Source: Dyella sp. C11
Lineage (GTDB): Bacteria > Pseudomonadota > Gammaproteobacteria > Xanthomonadales > Rhodanobacteraceae
NCBI RefSeq assembly: GCF_003121485.1
Contig: NZ_QAVX01000011.1
Location: 62,001 to 126,000, forward strand
Direction of reading: 5' to 3'
DNA length: 64,000 bases
Shown: positions 47,931-56,792 of the stretch, one piece after another
Layout of the letters: every line of letters starts with the position of its first letter
Position numbering within the stretch: the stretch's first letter is position 1
Program-made: the position numbers and the translations under genes
Notes under the pieces: model-generated
Seen by the model: only the letters and a program-made list of their open reading frames with translations
Database searches by the model: none
Told to the model about the DNA's origin: nothing

Positions 47931-49874
47931 CTACAGCTCGCGCAAAACGCGAAAGCCCACGCGACCACTGCGTACGCTGGCATCCACACCCTGGCGGTAG
48001 GCCGAACGTACCTGTTCCGGTGAGCTGCCCCACGAACCGCCACGGACCACCCGAGACCCGCAACCCGGGTTGACCCAGGCCGAACCATCGCGGGGCGCGC
48101 GAAGGTAGCTGTCGTGCCAGCAGTCCTGCACCCACTCCGATACGTTGCCGTCGATGTCATACAACCCGAACGCATTCGGCGCGAAATTCCCGGCCGGGGC
48201 CGGCCCCCAGTAACCGTCGCGGTAGCCCTGGAACGCATTGCTCCATCGACGACCGCTCGGCGAGCGATCTCCAGCACCGGTGAGATTCTCCACCTTGCTC
48301 GCCGGCGTGCCATCACCCCACCAGTAACGTGTCGTGGTGCCACCGCGCAGCGCGTATTCGAATTCCGCCTCGCTCGGCAGGCGATACGTCTTGCCGGTGC
48401 GCTGGCTGAGCCAGTCCACGTAAGCCTTGGCGTCGGCCCAGGACACGTTGACGACAGGGAGCCGGCCATCCGCATTCTTGCCGGCGTAGTCGTCCTGCCA
48501 GCTTGCGCTGGTGTCGTCGCGCATGGCGCCCGTGGCCTCGTCGTACACGCTGGCGCCGCCCATCTTGACCGAGTCGGGCTGATAGCCACTGGCGCGGACG
48601 AATTCGCGGAACTGCGCCACGGTGATGGCGGTGCGCGAGAGCGCGAAACCCTTGCCGATGGTTACCTCGTGCTGCGGCGTTTCGGCGTCTTCACGCCCCG
48701 CCTCGCCGTCAGGCGCGCCCATCTGGAACGTGCCCGTGGGAATGACGACCATCGAGGGTGTCTGTCCCGGAATGTCCGCGAATCGATCCGTGAAGACCTG
48801 CCCCGGCTTGTAGTTCGCATAGAGGCGCGCATTGACGAGGCGCTCACTGAAGTCATTGAGACCCGCCAGGTCCGGCGTGATCACCTTGGCCTGCTCCGCC
48901 AGCTGCTGTGCCATCGGAAGATTGCCGGCATCCAACGCCGAGCGCGCCTGCGCCAGGAGGCCGGTGGAACGCGCCTGCCGCATGCTGTCGACACGGGTGT
49001 GCACGTCGCGAAGCGCCGGCGAGTCGGGCGCCACCTGCGCGGCTTCGGCCAGGGCCTGATCGGCGGCCTTGAAGTCATTCTGCGCGACCGCGGCCAGCGC
49101 GCGATCAAGCACGGCACGTTGCACCTGCAACGTGCCCTGGGCCGCAACGGCATTGTCCGGGTCCAGCTGCTGCACCTGGCGATAAAGTTCCAGCGCGTTG
49201 TTGCCGGCCGGCTGGTCGGCGTTGCCCTGCTGCAACAGCGCCGCGGCCTTGGCGAGCAACGGGCGCACCTGGGCCAGCGTCTTCATTTTGATTTGCAGCT
49301 GATTGACGTCGTCGCCGGCGTCGGGAATGGCCTTGAGCGCGTCGAGCAACTCGCCTGCGGAATCGGCGTCACCCACGGCAACGTCCTGGTTGATTTCCGC
49401 CACCAACCGCACACGGACCTCGAACAAACCCTGTGCCGCGCGACGGCTGTCGGGCTTCAACTTCAACGCCTGCTCGTACAGCGACGCCGCGCTGTTCTGG
49501 TCGCCTGCCAGCTGCCCTGCCTTCAATGCCTTGTCGGCACGCGTGATCAGCGCCTCCACTTCAGGTGTGTCCGCGCTCAGCTGTTCGGGAAGATTGGTGT
49601 TCTTCTTGCTCAAACGGGCCACCACGACATCGGTGGGCGCAAGCGTCAAGGGCGGCCCGGCATCCACTTCCGACGGCTCGGGCAGGCGCGCGGGTGCGCC
49701 CGGCACGACGGCCTGCGCCGGCCCCAGGTTCATGGCCCGGCGTGACGACGTCGCCGATGGCTCGACATGGAACACGCGCGGAAAGAAGTGGTAGACGAGT
49801 GCCAGCGCCAACACGACGACACCCAAGGCTCCGCCGAGGGCTCGCTGTCGTCGTACGGTTTCCTTGCTCGGCAT
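47931..49874 (-). CDS. Membrane-anchored TPR-like protein with a non-catalytic SUMF1/FGE-type domain
   Basis: The 647-residue protein has one N-terminal membrane anchor (about 12-31, GGALGVVVLALALVYHFFP), a Pro-rich stretch, and a long helical TPR-like region (about 100-370; repeats such as SLYEQALKLKPDSRRAAQGL and ELYRQVQQLDPDNAVAAQG). The C-terminal formylglycine-generating-enzyme-like domain (about 390-647) shows MVVIPTGTFQMG, LPVVNVSWADAKAYVDWLSQRTGKTYRLPSEAEFEYALRGG, GNVSEWVQDCWHD and VVRGGSW. The two cysteines of the FGE copper site, normally in the segment after VVRGGSW, are absent (GSSPEQVRSAYRQG). It is therefore more likely a binding or scaffold protein in the periplasm than a sulfatase activator. 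Divergent from rnd. Confidence 0.85.
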   Translation of the reverse strand: MPSKETVRRQRALGGALGVVVLALALVYHFFPRVFHVEPSATSSRRAMNLGPAQAVVPGAPARLPEPSEVDAGPPLTLAPTDVVVARLSKKNTNLPEQLSADTPEVEALITRADKALKAGQLAGDQNSAASLYEQALKLKPDSRRAAQGLFEVRVRLVAEINQDVAVGDADSAGELLDALKAIPDAGDDVNQLQIKMKTLAQVRPLLAKAAALLQQGNADQPAGNNALELYRQVQQLDPDNAVAAQGTLQVQRAVLDRALAAVAQNDFKAADQALAEAAQVAPDSPALRDVHTRVDSMRQARSTGLLAQARSALDAGNLPMAQQLAEQAKVITPDLAGLNDFSERLVNARLYANYKPGQVFTDRFADIPGQTPSMVVIPTGTFQMGAPDGEAGREDAETPQHEVTIGKGFALSRTAITVAQFREFVRASGYQPDSVKMGGASVYDEATGAMRDDTSASWQDDYAGKNADGRLPVVNVSWADAKAYVDWLSQRTGKTYRLPSEAEFEYALRGGTTTRYWWGDGTPASKVENLTGAGDRSPSGRRWSNAFQGYRDGYWGPAPAGNFAPNAFGLYDIDGNVSEWVQDCWHDSYLRAPRDGSAWVNPGCGSRVVRGGSWGSSPEQVRSAYRQGVDASVRSGRVGFRVLREL

Positions 49875-49981
49875 GTTGGGCGTCCCTGAGGCGGCCTGCT
49901 ATGGTGGGCGATCTAAACCATAGGCACAAACCGATGTCAGGACAATGCGCAGATGCGTGTCCTGTGTCGACGGGAAGACGC

Positions 49982-51100
49982 ATGCAAGAAGAAACCACCC
50001 TCGCGCCCCACGCTGCCTGGATCCAGCACCGTGACGACCTGCACGCCTGGCTTGCCACGCTGCCGGGCGATGCCGCGCTGGGTTTCGATACGGAATTCAT
50101 GCGCCGGAACACGTTCTATCCCCAGCTTGCGCTGGTCCAGCTGGGCTGGAACGGACAGTACGCCTTGGTCGACCCCGTCGCCTTCGACATCGGCGACGCG
50201 CTGCAGCCGCTGATCGGGCAAGGCGATGCGGTCACGGTGATGCACAGCGCCAGCGAAGTCCTCGAAGCGCTCTCGCCGTTTTTGCCGCATGGCCCCCGCA
50301 CGTTGTTTGATACCCAGATTGCCGCCGCTTTCGTCGGCATGGGCCTGGGCATCAGCTATCGCGCACTGGTGGCCGAATTGGCTGGCGCGGAACTCGACAA
50401 GGGCGAAACGCGATCGGATTGGCTGCAGCGCCCGTTGACCGAGTCGCAACGTGCATACGCCACGCTGGATGTGGTGTACCTCAAGACCGTGCACGAGCAA
50501 CTGGCGGAGCGACTCGCGCAGCGCGACCGCGCCGCCTGGCATGCCGAAGATTGCGAACGACTCAAGCAGCGTGCGTGCTATCGCGGGGGCGATGCGCAAC
50601 CGCAACGCACGTTCCGCAGTGCGTCCGATTGGCGTCCCGAACAGCGCGCCCTGCTCCGTCGCGTGCTGTTGTGGCGCGACCAGTCGGCGCGCACGCTCGA
50701 TCGCCCTCGCCCGTGGCTGCTGGAAGATGCGGCCGTCATGAGTCTGGTGCAGCAGCCTCCGCGCTCTGCCGGCGAACTCGACGCCCGCACGCGTGGCCAG
50801 CGCGCGCTGCGTTCCCCGCAACGCGTTGAATTGCTCGACGTTCTGCAGCGCGCGGTGGATGCCGACGAAATCGCCGGCACCGATACCATTCCCGAAGCAC
50901 CACAAGGCGAAGCAAAACGCGCCCTGGCCGCCATGAAGGATTGCGTCGACAAGCAGGCCACCGAGCTCGACCTTCCGCCCGGCCTGCTGTGCCCTCGCAA
51001 AGTGCTGGAAGAATACGTGGTGACGGCCCAGTGGCCGGAATTCCTGGAAGGCTGGCGTCGCGCCATCCTCGCGGAACCCTTGAGCAAGCTGCTGCCCTGA
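49982..51100 (+). CDS. rnd: Ribonuclease D
   Basis: 3'-5' exoribonuclease that trims tRNA precursors. The 372-residue protein has the DEDDy set: GFDTEFMRRNTFYPQLALVQL (Asp, Glu), TLFDTQIAAAFVG (Asp) and YATLDVVYLKTVHEQL (Tyr, Asp), followed by HRDC domain(s) (about 205-290 and beyond; RPWLLEDAAVMSLVQQPP). I chose the ATG with GGGAA upstream; an in-frame ATG 48 bases earlier is possible. It is immediately followed by a tRNA gene, a fitting though probably coincidental neighbour. Confidence 0.93.
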   Translation: MQEETTLAPHAAWIQHRDDLHAWLATLPGDAALGFDTEFMRRNTFYPQLALVQLGWNGQYALVDPVAFDIGDALQPLIGQGDAVTVMHSASEVLEALSPFLPHGPRTLFDTQIAAAFVGMGLGISYRALVAELAGAELDKGETRSDWLQRPLTESQRAYATLDVVYLKTVHEQLAERLAQRDRAAWHAEDCERLKQRACYRGGDAQPQRTFRSASDWRPEQRALLRRVLLWRDQSARTLDRPRPWLLEDAAVMSLVQQPPRSAGELDARTRGQRALRSPQRVELLDVLQRAVDADEIAGTDTIPEAPQGEAKRALAAMKDCVDKQATELDLPPGLLCPRKVLEEYVVTAQWPEFLEGWRRAILAEPLSKLLP

Positions 51101-51114
51101 AGACCGGCGGGGGC

Positions 51115-51144
51115 TTGGCGAACGCGGGAAGTCGCTGGTAACAT
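51115..51144 (+). promoter_or_regulatory. Probable promoter of tRNA-Ala(CGC)
   Basis: TTGGCG, 18-base spacer, TAACAT, 14 bases before the tRNA 5' end. Confidence 0.55.
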
Positions 51145-51157
51145 CGTTGGCTCGTGT

Positions 51158-51233
<76 letters not shown>

Positions 51234-51242
51234 AAGTTCTTG

Positions 51243-51289
51243 AAACAAGACAGCGCTCATGCCCCGGCATCGAGCGCTGTTTTGTTTTT
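51243..51289. terminator. Terminator after tRNA-Ala(CGC), probably bidirectional
   Basis: AAACAAgACAGCGCTC and GAGCGCTGTtTTGTTT form a stem of about 15 pairs with a 13-base loop, followed by further Ts. It separates the tRNA from the convergent exporter gene. Confidence 0.85.
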
Positions 51290-51302
51290 GGGCTTTCGCC
51301 GA

Positions 51303-52220
51303 TCAGTTGGCCAGTGGCGGCTCGACCACGGAAGGTCGCTGCACGCTCAAGGCCGTTCCGGCCGCCGCCACGATGATGGCCACGATGGCCAGCCATTGAA
51401 GCGTGGTCAGCTGCTCGCTCAAGAGCACCACGCCCGCCACGGCGGCAATGGCCGGCTCCAGGCTGAGCAGCGTGCTGAAGGTGCGTGCCGGCAAGCGCGT
51501 GAGCGCGATCATCTCCAGCGAATACGGCAACGCGGAACTCAGCAGCGCCACGCCCAGTGCATAGGGCAACAGAGACGTGGACAGCAATGCACTGCCTGCA
51601 TGGGCGACGCCGAAAGGAATCACCAGCAAGGCGCCCATCGACGTGCCCCATGTCACGGCATCGGCGCCATGCGCATCGCCGGCCTTCTTGCCGAACACGA
51701 TGTACAGCGCCCAACCCAGGCCTGCGGCAAGCGCGTACATCACACCGACCGGGTCGAGCGAATGCACTTCGCCATGCAAGGGCAGCAGCAGTGCCAGTCC
51801 GACCACGACCAGGGCGATCCACAGGAAATCCAGCAGGCGCCGTGAACCGAACAGCGCCAGCGCCAGCGGCCCGGTGAACTCGAGCGCTACGGCGATGCCC
51901 AGCGGAATGGTGCGCAACGACATGTAGAACACCAGGTTCATCGCACCCATCGACAAGCCGTAGGCCCACAGCGCGCGCCAGTTGGGTTGTTGCCCCAGTC
52001 GACGCCAGGGGCGACGCCACAGCAGCAGAATCAGCGCACTCAAACCCAGTCGGTACGCTGTTGCACCCTGCGCGCCCACGGCGGGAAACAGGTGCTTGGC
52101 GAGGGATGCGCCGCACTGGTAGGACACCATGCTGATCAGCAGCACGCCGATCGCCAGCGTGACCGGGCCAATGGAAGAACGTGGGGACATGGAGAAAGTC
52201 GCGGCGGAACGTCTTTCCAT
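51303..52220 (-). CDS. EamA/DMT-family transporter, RhtA-like amino-acid exporter
   Basis: Inner-membrane drug/metabolite superfamily protein of 305 residues with about ten transmembrane segments and two EamA repeats. The pattern is that of RhtA (threonine/homoserine exporter): VSYQCGASLAKHLFPAVGAQGATAYRLGLSAL, IPLGIAVALEFTGPLALAL, and in the second half SSALPYSLEMIALTRLPARTFSTLLSLEPAIAAVAGVVLLSEQLT. The first ATG has a GCAGG element; an internal ATG 30 bases on (MSPRSSIGP) is an alternative start without a clear site. Substrate inferred from family only. Confidence 0.88.
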   Translation of the reverse strand: MERRSAATFSMSPRSSIGPVTLAIGVLLISMVSYQCGASLAKHLFPAVGAQGATAYRLGLSALILLLWRRPWRRLGQQPNWRALWAYGLSMGAMNLVFYMSLRTIPLGIAVALEFTGPLALALFGSRRLLDFLWIALVVVGLALLLPLHGEVHSLDPVGVMYALAAGLGWALYIVFGKKAGDAHGADAVTWGTSMGALLVIPFGVAHAGSALLSTSLLPYALGVALLSSALPYSLEMIALTRLPARTFSTLLSLEPAIAAVAGVVLLSEQLTTLQWLAIVAIIVAAAGTALSVQRPSVVEPPLAN

Positions 52221-52475
52221 GATGCCTGCAGAAGCTTGCGAAACCTATCGCTTCCGACCAGGCGCAAAGCGCGCTGCTGACACCTTCCGTCAGCAGATGC
52301 TGTCGAGGCACACGCCACACACGTCGAAAGAGTTTGCGCTATCGCTGACTGCAAGGAAAACGACAGCGGCATGCCCCTTGATGTCACCCGTGAAGGTCAC
52401 ACTTCCGGCACTGAGCGCCGGAGAAAACGGCTGCCACAGTGATCGCCACTCGTCGTCCACGGAGATTCGTTTGTC

Positions 52476-53183
52476 ATGACACCGCAGGAACAGCAACTAC
52501 TCGATGATTTTCTCCAGCGCCTTGCCGCCGCTGGCAGTGTGGCGAAAGACCCGCAAGCCGATGCACTGATTCACCAGCGGCTGTCCATGCAGCCGGATGC
52601 GCTTTATCTGCTCGTGCAACGCAGCCTGCTTCAGCAGCAGGCGCTTGAAGGTGCCAAGGCACAGATTGCGCAATTGCAGGCTCAAGTGGCCAACCAACAG
52701 GGCGGTGGCAGTTTCCTCGGTGGCCAGCAGTCCGCCTGGGGCGCCGTGCCTCCGCCGGTACCGCCGCAGCAAGCCATGCCCCAACAACCCATGCCGCAAC
52801 AGACCGCCCCGAGCTGGCGTGATCGCCTGTTCGGCGGGGCTCCGGCACAGGCCGCGCCAGCGGTTGCCCCCAGCTTTCTGTCGCAGGCAGCCACCACGGC
52901 TGCCGGCGTGGCGGGCGGCATGATCCTGTTCGTTGGCATCGCGCACCTGCTGGGCGGCCATCACGGCGGCGGCGGGTTCTTCGGTGGCGGCGGCCAGCCC
53001 CCCGTGATCGAGAACATCACGGAGAACAATACGTACAACGACGACGGCCGCGATCGCTTCGACGAGAACCGGAACTTCGACGACAACCGCAACCGCGACG
53101 ATTTTGCCTCCAACGATTTCTCGCCGTCGAATGACTTCGACGACAGCAACGACGGCGGCTTCGACGATAACGGCTGGGCATAA
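52476..53183 (+). CDS. DUF2076 protein
   Basis: The 235-residue protein begins MTPQEQQLLDDFLQRL and contains the DUF2076 helical N-terminus (about 1-75, DALYLLVQRSLLQQQALEGAKAQIAQLQAQV). This is followed by a Gln/Pro/Gly-rich linker, a hydrophobic segment (about 140-165, ATTAAGVAGGMILFVGIAHLLGG) that may insert in a membrane, Gly-rich repeats, and a strongly acidic Asn/Asp-rich tail. Function unknown. It has its own hairpin terminator; no operon partners. Confidence 0.85.
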   Translation: MTPQEQQLLDDFLQRLAAAGSVAKDPQADALIHQRLSMQPDALYLLVQRSLLQQQALEGAKAQIAQLQAQVANQQGGGSFLGGQQSAWGAVPPPVPPQQAMPQQPMPQQTAPSWRDRLFGGAPAQAAPAVAPSFLSQAATTAAGVAGGMILFVGIAHLLGGHHGGGGFFGGGGQPPVIENITENNTYNDDGRDRFDENRNFDDNRNRDDFASNDFSPSNDFDDSNDGGFDDNGWA

Positions 53184-53204
53184 CCCGCCCTGAGCCAGAC
53201 ACGG

Positions 53205-53231
53205 CGCACCCACCTCGCGTGGGTGCGTCTT
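53205..53231 (+). terminator. Terminator of the DUF2076 gene
   Basis: 9-bp perfect stem (CGCACCCAC / GTGGGTGCG) with a 5-base loop followed by TCTTT. The T run is short. Confidence 0.7.
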
Positions 53232-53947
53232 TACTCCCCGGCAGCCAGTGCCAGGTCGCGCAACTGGGCGTGACCCGAGCGTCGCAGATCCTCGCGCAGC
53301 GATTCCACGAAGTGCGTGGGCGCACCGGCCAATACGCGACGCAACACATCGCAAGCCTCGTCGATGCGTCCCTGCCCTGTCAGTACCGACGCCCAGCTGC
53401 ACTGGCCACGGTAATCGCCTTTCTCCGCCGAACGGCGGTACAGCTCGCCAGCACGCTGCGCGTCAGCCGCCGTTTCCCAACCGTTTTCGTAGTACTCCCC
53501 CAGGACATGCATGGCACGTCCATGGCCTGCGTTGGCTGCCTGGGTGAACCAATGGAACGCATTGGTGCGATCCACCTTCACACCGCGGCCATCAGCCAGC
53601 ATGTGCCCGTAGTGGAACATGCCCCAGTCACAGCCATGATCGGCAGACTCCCGGTACCAGACCGCCGCGAGCTCAGGGTCTGGCTCGCCGCCCCAGCCTT
53701 GCTCCAGGCAACGGCCGAGCATGTTCATGGCCATGGCGTCGCCCTGGTGGGCCGCCCGCTGGAACCAGTGGCGCGCCTCGACGCCATCGCGCTCGCAACC
53801 AATGCCCGCAAGATGCATCTGCCCCAGCGCGAGTTGCGAGGCACGGTCGCCGGCCAGCGCCTGCACGCGCAGCATCGCGAAGGCGCGCGAGGGATCAAAC
53901 CTCAGCAGCTGCGGAAATTCGTCCCGCTCTTTCACTGTTTGTGCCAT
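53231..53947 (-). CDS. Sel1-repeat protein
   Basis: The protein (238 residues from the chosen ATG) consists of about four to five SEL1/TPR-like repeats: ASQLALGQMHLAGIGCERDGVEARHWFQRAAHQGDAMAMNMLGRCLEQGWG, AAVWYRESADHGCDWGMFHYGHMLADGRGVKVD and AFHWFTQAANAGHGRAMHVLGEYYENGW. These solenoids mediate protein-protein contacts. No signal peptide is evident from this start; longer in-frame starts exist upstream and the true start is uncertain. Partner unknown. Confidence 0.82.
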   Translation of the reverse strand: MAQTVKERDEFPQLLRFDPSRAFAMLRVQALAGDRASQLALGQMHLAGIGCERDGVEARHWFQRAAHQGDAMAMNMLGRCLEQGWGGEPDPELAAVWYRESADHGCDWGMFHYGHMLADGRGVKVDRTNAFHWFTQAANAGHGRAMHVLGEYYENGWETAADAQRAGELYRRSAEKGDYRGQCSWASVLTGQGRIDEACDVLRRVLAGAPTHFVESLREDLRRSGHAQLRDLALAAGE

Positions 53948-54395
53948 AGCCACGATCACACCAACGGTCGCCATCCAGCGTTGGCGGTCACCGGACAAGG
54001 CAGGCGAAAGAAATCACTGCCCAGGCCTCACCAGCACGCCAACACACCGACCGTATCAGAAAAGCATGTCATTCCCTGACGCATTGCAAAAAGTGCGATT
54101 CGCCTCGGTTCGGCAGATGGTCGCGGGTATGGGGACCCATCCATGACCAGCGTGGCTCGGATGCGTGTCGGGGCAACCGTCACAACCCTGGCATACGCCA
54201 TCCGACAAGCATCCTCTGGCCTAGCGGAAAAACCGCAAGACCCTGCTAGCCTTTTCCCGCGCACGCGAGTTTGCGGATGTGCATCGCAGCACACGCGCGC
54301 TCATCAGGGGCATGCTCGTTCGTTCTCCATCAGGTATCCATCGGATACCCTGCGGGTCGAATCCACGCCTCGCCATCAGACAGCGGAAGAACGGC
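53948..54395. other. Long upstream region of the tviB-like gene
   Basis: About 450 bases with no convincing gene. It should hold the start signals of the divergent Sel1 gene and of the polysaccharide cluster. A perfect 7-bp hairpin (GGTATCC/GGATACC, 54333-54349) lies about 50 bases before the ATG and may be a leader structure or operator. I could not identify firm promoter boxes. Confidence 0.4.
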
Positions 54396-55673
54396 ATGCA
54401 GAATCTGGAAGATACCAAGCTCGCCATTATTGGACTCGGCTACGTTGGACTGCCGCTCGCCGTTGAATTCGGCAAGCACTACGACACGATTGGCTTCGAC
54501 ATCAACCAGCGTCGCATTGACGACCTCGCCTCGGGCGTCGACCACACGCTGGAAGTGAGCAAGGACGAACTTGCCGAGGCCAGGCGACTTCGCTTCGGTT
54601 CGCAGCTTTCGGACCTGGCCGACCGTAACGTCTATATCGTCACCGTGCCCACACCCATCGACTCGGCCAAGCGCCCCGACCTGACGCCACTGATTCGCGC
54701 CAGCGAAACGCTGGCCAAGGTACTCAAGCGCGGCGACATCGTGGTGTACGAGTCGACGGTGTATCCGGGGTGCACGGAAGAAGTCTGCGTGCCGCTGCTG
54801 GAGAAAGGTTCGGGCCTCACCTTCAACAAGGACTTCTTCGCCGGCTACAGCCCCGAGCGCATCAACCCCGGCGACAAGCAGCATCGGGTCACCAGCATCC
54901 TCAAGGTTACCTCCGGCTCCACGCCGGAAACGGCAGACTTTGTGGACCGTCTTTATGGCTCGATCATCACCGCAGGCACGCACCGGGCCAGCTCGCTGAA
55001 AGTGGCCGAGGCGGCCAAGGTCATCGAGAACACGCAGCGCGATCTCAACATTGCGCTGGTAAACGACCTGTCCATCCTGTTCAACAAGCTGGGCATCGAC
55101 ACGCTTGAAGTGTTGCAGGCGGCCGGCACCAAATGGAATTTCCTGCCGTTCCGTCCCGGCCTGGTCGGCGGCCACTGCATCAGCGTGGACCCCTATTACC
55201 TCACGCACAAGGCGCAGGAAGTCGGCCACCACCCGGACGTGATTCTTGCGGGCCGCCGCACCAACGACAGCATGGGGCCGTACGTGGCCAGCGAAGTCAT
55301 CCGGCTGATGGTGCGCAAGGGCATCAATCCGGTGAAGGCGCGCGTGCTCGTGCTCGGCCTGGCGTTCAAGGAAAACTGCCCCGACCTTCGCAACACGCGC
55401 GTGGTCGACATCGTGCAGGCGCTGCGCGGATACAACGCCCAGGTCGACGTGCATGACCCGTGGGTAGATCACGCCGAAGCCGAACACGAATACGCACTGA
55501 CGCCCATCGGCGAGCCGAACAACGGCGAGTACGACGCCGTGATCATTGCCGTGGGTCATCGCCAGTTCGCAGCGCTTGGCGCCGATGGCATCCGCGCATT
55601 CGGCAAACCCTCGTCGGTGGTTTACGACGTCAAATATGTGTTGCCGCGCGAAGCGGTCGACGGTCGACTCTGA
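54396..55673 (+). CDS. tviB: UDP-N-acetylglucosamine/galactosamine 6-dehydrogenase, TviB/WbpO type
   Basis: Oxidises a UDP-N-acetylhexosamine to the uronic acid for acidic surface polysaccharides. The 425-residue protein has the Rossmann start [83 protein letters not shown], and the catalytic Cys in [19 protein letters not shown] (about 265). The C-terminal domain has [21 protein letters not shown]. This is the TviB/VipA/WbpA subgroup rather than glucose-specific Ugd, which is encoded at 23 kb. First gene of the right-edge cluster, 11 bases before the epimerase gene. Confidence 0.92.
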   Translation: MQNLEDTKLAIIGLGYVGLPLAVEFGKHYDTIGFDINQRRIDDLASGVDHTLEVSKDELAEARRLRFGSQLSDLADRNVYIVTVPTPIDSAKRPDLTPLIRASETLAKVLKRGDIVVYESTVYPGCTEEVCVPLLEKGSGLTFNKDFFAGYSPERINPGDKQHRVTSILKVTSGSTPETADFVDRLYGSIITAGTHRASSLKVAEAAKVIENTQRDLNIALVNDLSILFNKLGIDTLEVLQAAGTKWNFLPFRPGLVGGHCISVDPYYLTHKAQEVGHHPDVILAGRRTNDSMGPYVASEVIRLMVRKGINPVKARVLVLGLAFKENCPDLRNTRVVDIVQALRGYNAQVDVHDPWVDHAEAEHEYALTPIGEPNNGEYDAVIIAVGHRQFAALGADGIRAFGKPSSVVYDVKYVLPREAVDGRL

Positions 55674-55684
55674 AGGAACGTGCC

Positions 55685-56695
55685 ATGAAAGTGCTGGTTA
55701 CAGGTACGGCGGGTTTCATCGGTTCCCACGTCGCCCAGCGTTTGCTCGAACGCGGCGACGAAGTGGTGGGGCTGGACAACCTCAACGACTACTACGACGT
55801 CACATTGAAGAAGGCGCGCCTTGCGCGTCTTACTGACAAGCCCGGCTATACGCATATCCAGGCCGATCTGGCTGACCGTGCGGCGATGGAAAAGGCCTTC
55901 TCGGAACACCGGCCGCAGCGCGTCGTGCATCTCGCTGCGCAGGCTGGCGTACGCTACGCCGCACAGAATCCGCATGTGTATACCAGCAGCAACGTGACAG
56001 GTTTCCTGCACGTGCTGGAAGGCTGCCGCCACCACGGCGTGGAGCACCTGGTGTTCGCCTCAACCAGCTCGGTATACGGTGCCAACACGGCCATGCCGTT
56101 CTCTGAGCACAAATCCGCCGAACATCCGTTGACGCTTTATGCCGCAACCAAGAAAGCCAACGAACAGATGGCGCACAGCTACGCGCACCTGTACGGCATT
56201 CCGTGCACGGGGCTGCGCTTCTTCACCGTATATGGCCCGTGGGGCCGCCCCGACATGGCGCTGTTTCTTTTCACGCGCGCCATTCTTGCGGGCGAGCCGA
56301 TACGCGTGTTCAACCACGGCAAGCACAAGCGAAGCTTCACTTATGTGGACGACATCGTCGAAGGCGTGATCCGCACGCTCGACAAGGTGCCACCCATCGA
56401 CGAGCGCTGGGACAGCAATCAACCCGATCCGGCAACAAGCGGCGTAGCGCCGTATCGCCTGTTCAACATCGGCAACGAACGTCCGGTGGAGCTGCTCCAG
56501 TACATCGAAGTGCTCGAATCGTGCCTGGGACGCAAGGCCATCATGGAGATGCTTCCGCTGCAGCCGGGCGACGTGCCGGACACGGAAGCCGATGTAACGG
56601 ACCTGATACAGACCGTTGGCTATAGGCCTCAGGTCTCGGTAGAAACGGGCGTGGCCAACTTTGTACGCTGGTATCGCGAGTACTACCGCGTGTGA
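55685..56695 (+). CDS. UDP-glucuronate 4-epimerase (GAE/CapI-type NAD-dependent epimerase)
   Basis: Extended short-chain dehydrogenase of 336 residues that interconverts UDP-glucuronate and UDP-galacturonate. [20 protein letters not shown] is the NAD-binding motif; [18 protein letters not shown] is characteristic of GAE/LspL/CapI epimerases. The catalytic triad is in STSSVYG and the YxxxK of [33 protein letters not shown] and [11 protein letters not shown] are also typical. AAGGA ribosome-binding site. The upstream dehydrogenase acts on N-acetylated sugars, so the actual substrate could also be an N-acetylhexuronate as with TviC; the sequence signature favours glucuronate. Confidence 0.9.
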   Translation: MKVLVTGTAGFIGSHVAQRLLERGDEVVGLDNLNDYYDVTLKKARLARLTDKPGYTHIQADLADRAAMEKAFSEHRPQRVVHLAAQAGVRYAAQNPHVYTSSNVTGFLHVLEGCRHHGVEHLVFASTSSVYGANTAMPFSEHKSAEHPLTLYAATKKANEQMAHSYAHLYGIPCTGLRFFTVYGPWGRPDMALFLFTRAILAGEPIRVFNHGKHKRSFTYVDDIVEGVIRTLDKVPPIDERWDSNQPDPATSGVAPYRLFNIGNERPVELLQYIEVLESCLGRKAIMEMLPLQPGDVPDTEADVTDLIQTVGYRPQVSVETGVANFVRWYREYYRV

Positions 56696-56746
56696 TCGAC
56701 TAAGGCCGCCACCAGTCCGGAATGACTGCGCGATACGCCACAGACC

Positions 56747-56779
56747 GGATCCACGAATAACAGTCAACAACGTGGATCC
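56747..56779 (+). promoter_or_regulatory. Inverted repeat just before the GMC oxidoreductase gene
   Basis: Perfect 9-bp arms GGATCCACG and CGTGGATCC separated by 15 bases, ending 3 bases before the AGGGGG ribosome-binding site. It could be an operator or a translation-regulating stem; there is no U tract. Confidence 0.45.
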
Positions 56780-56792
56780 CTAGGGGGTTGGT

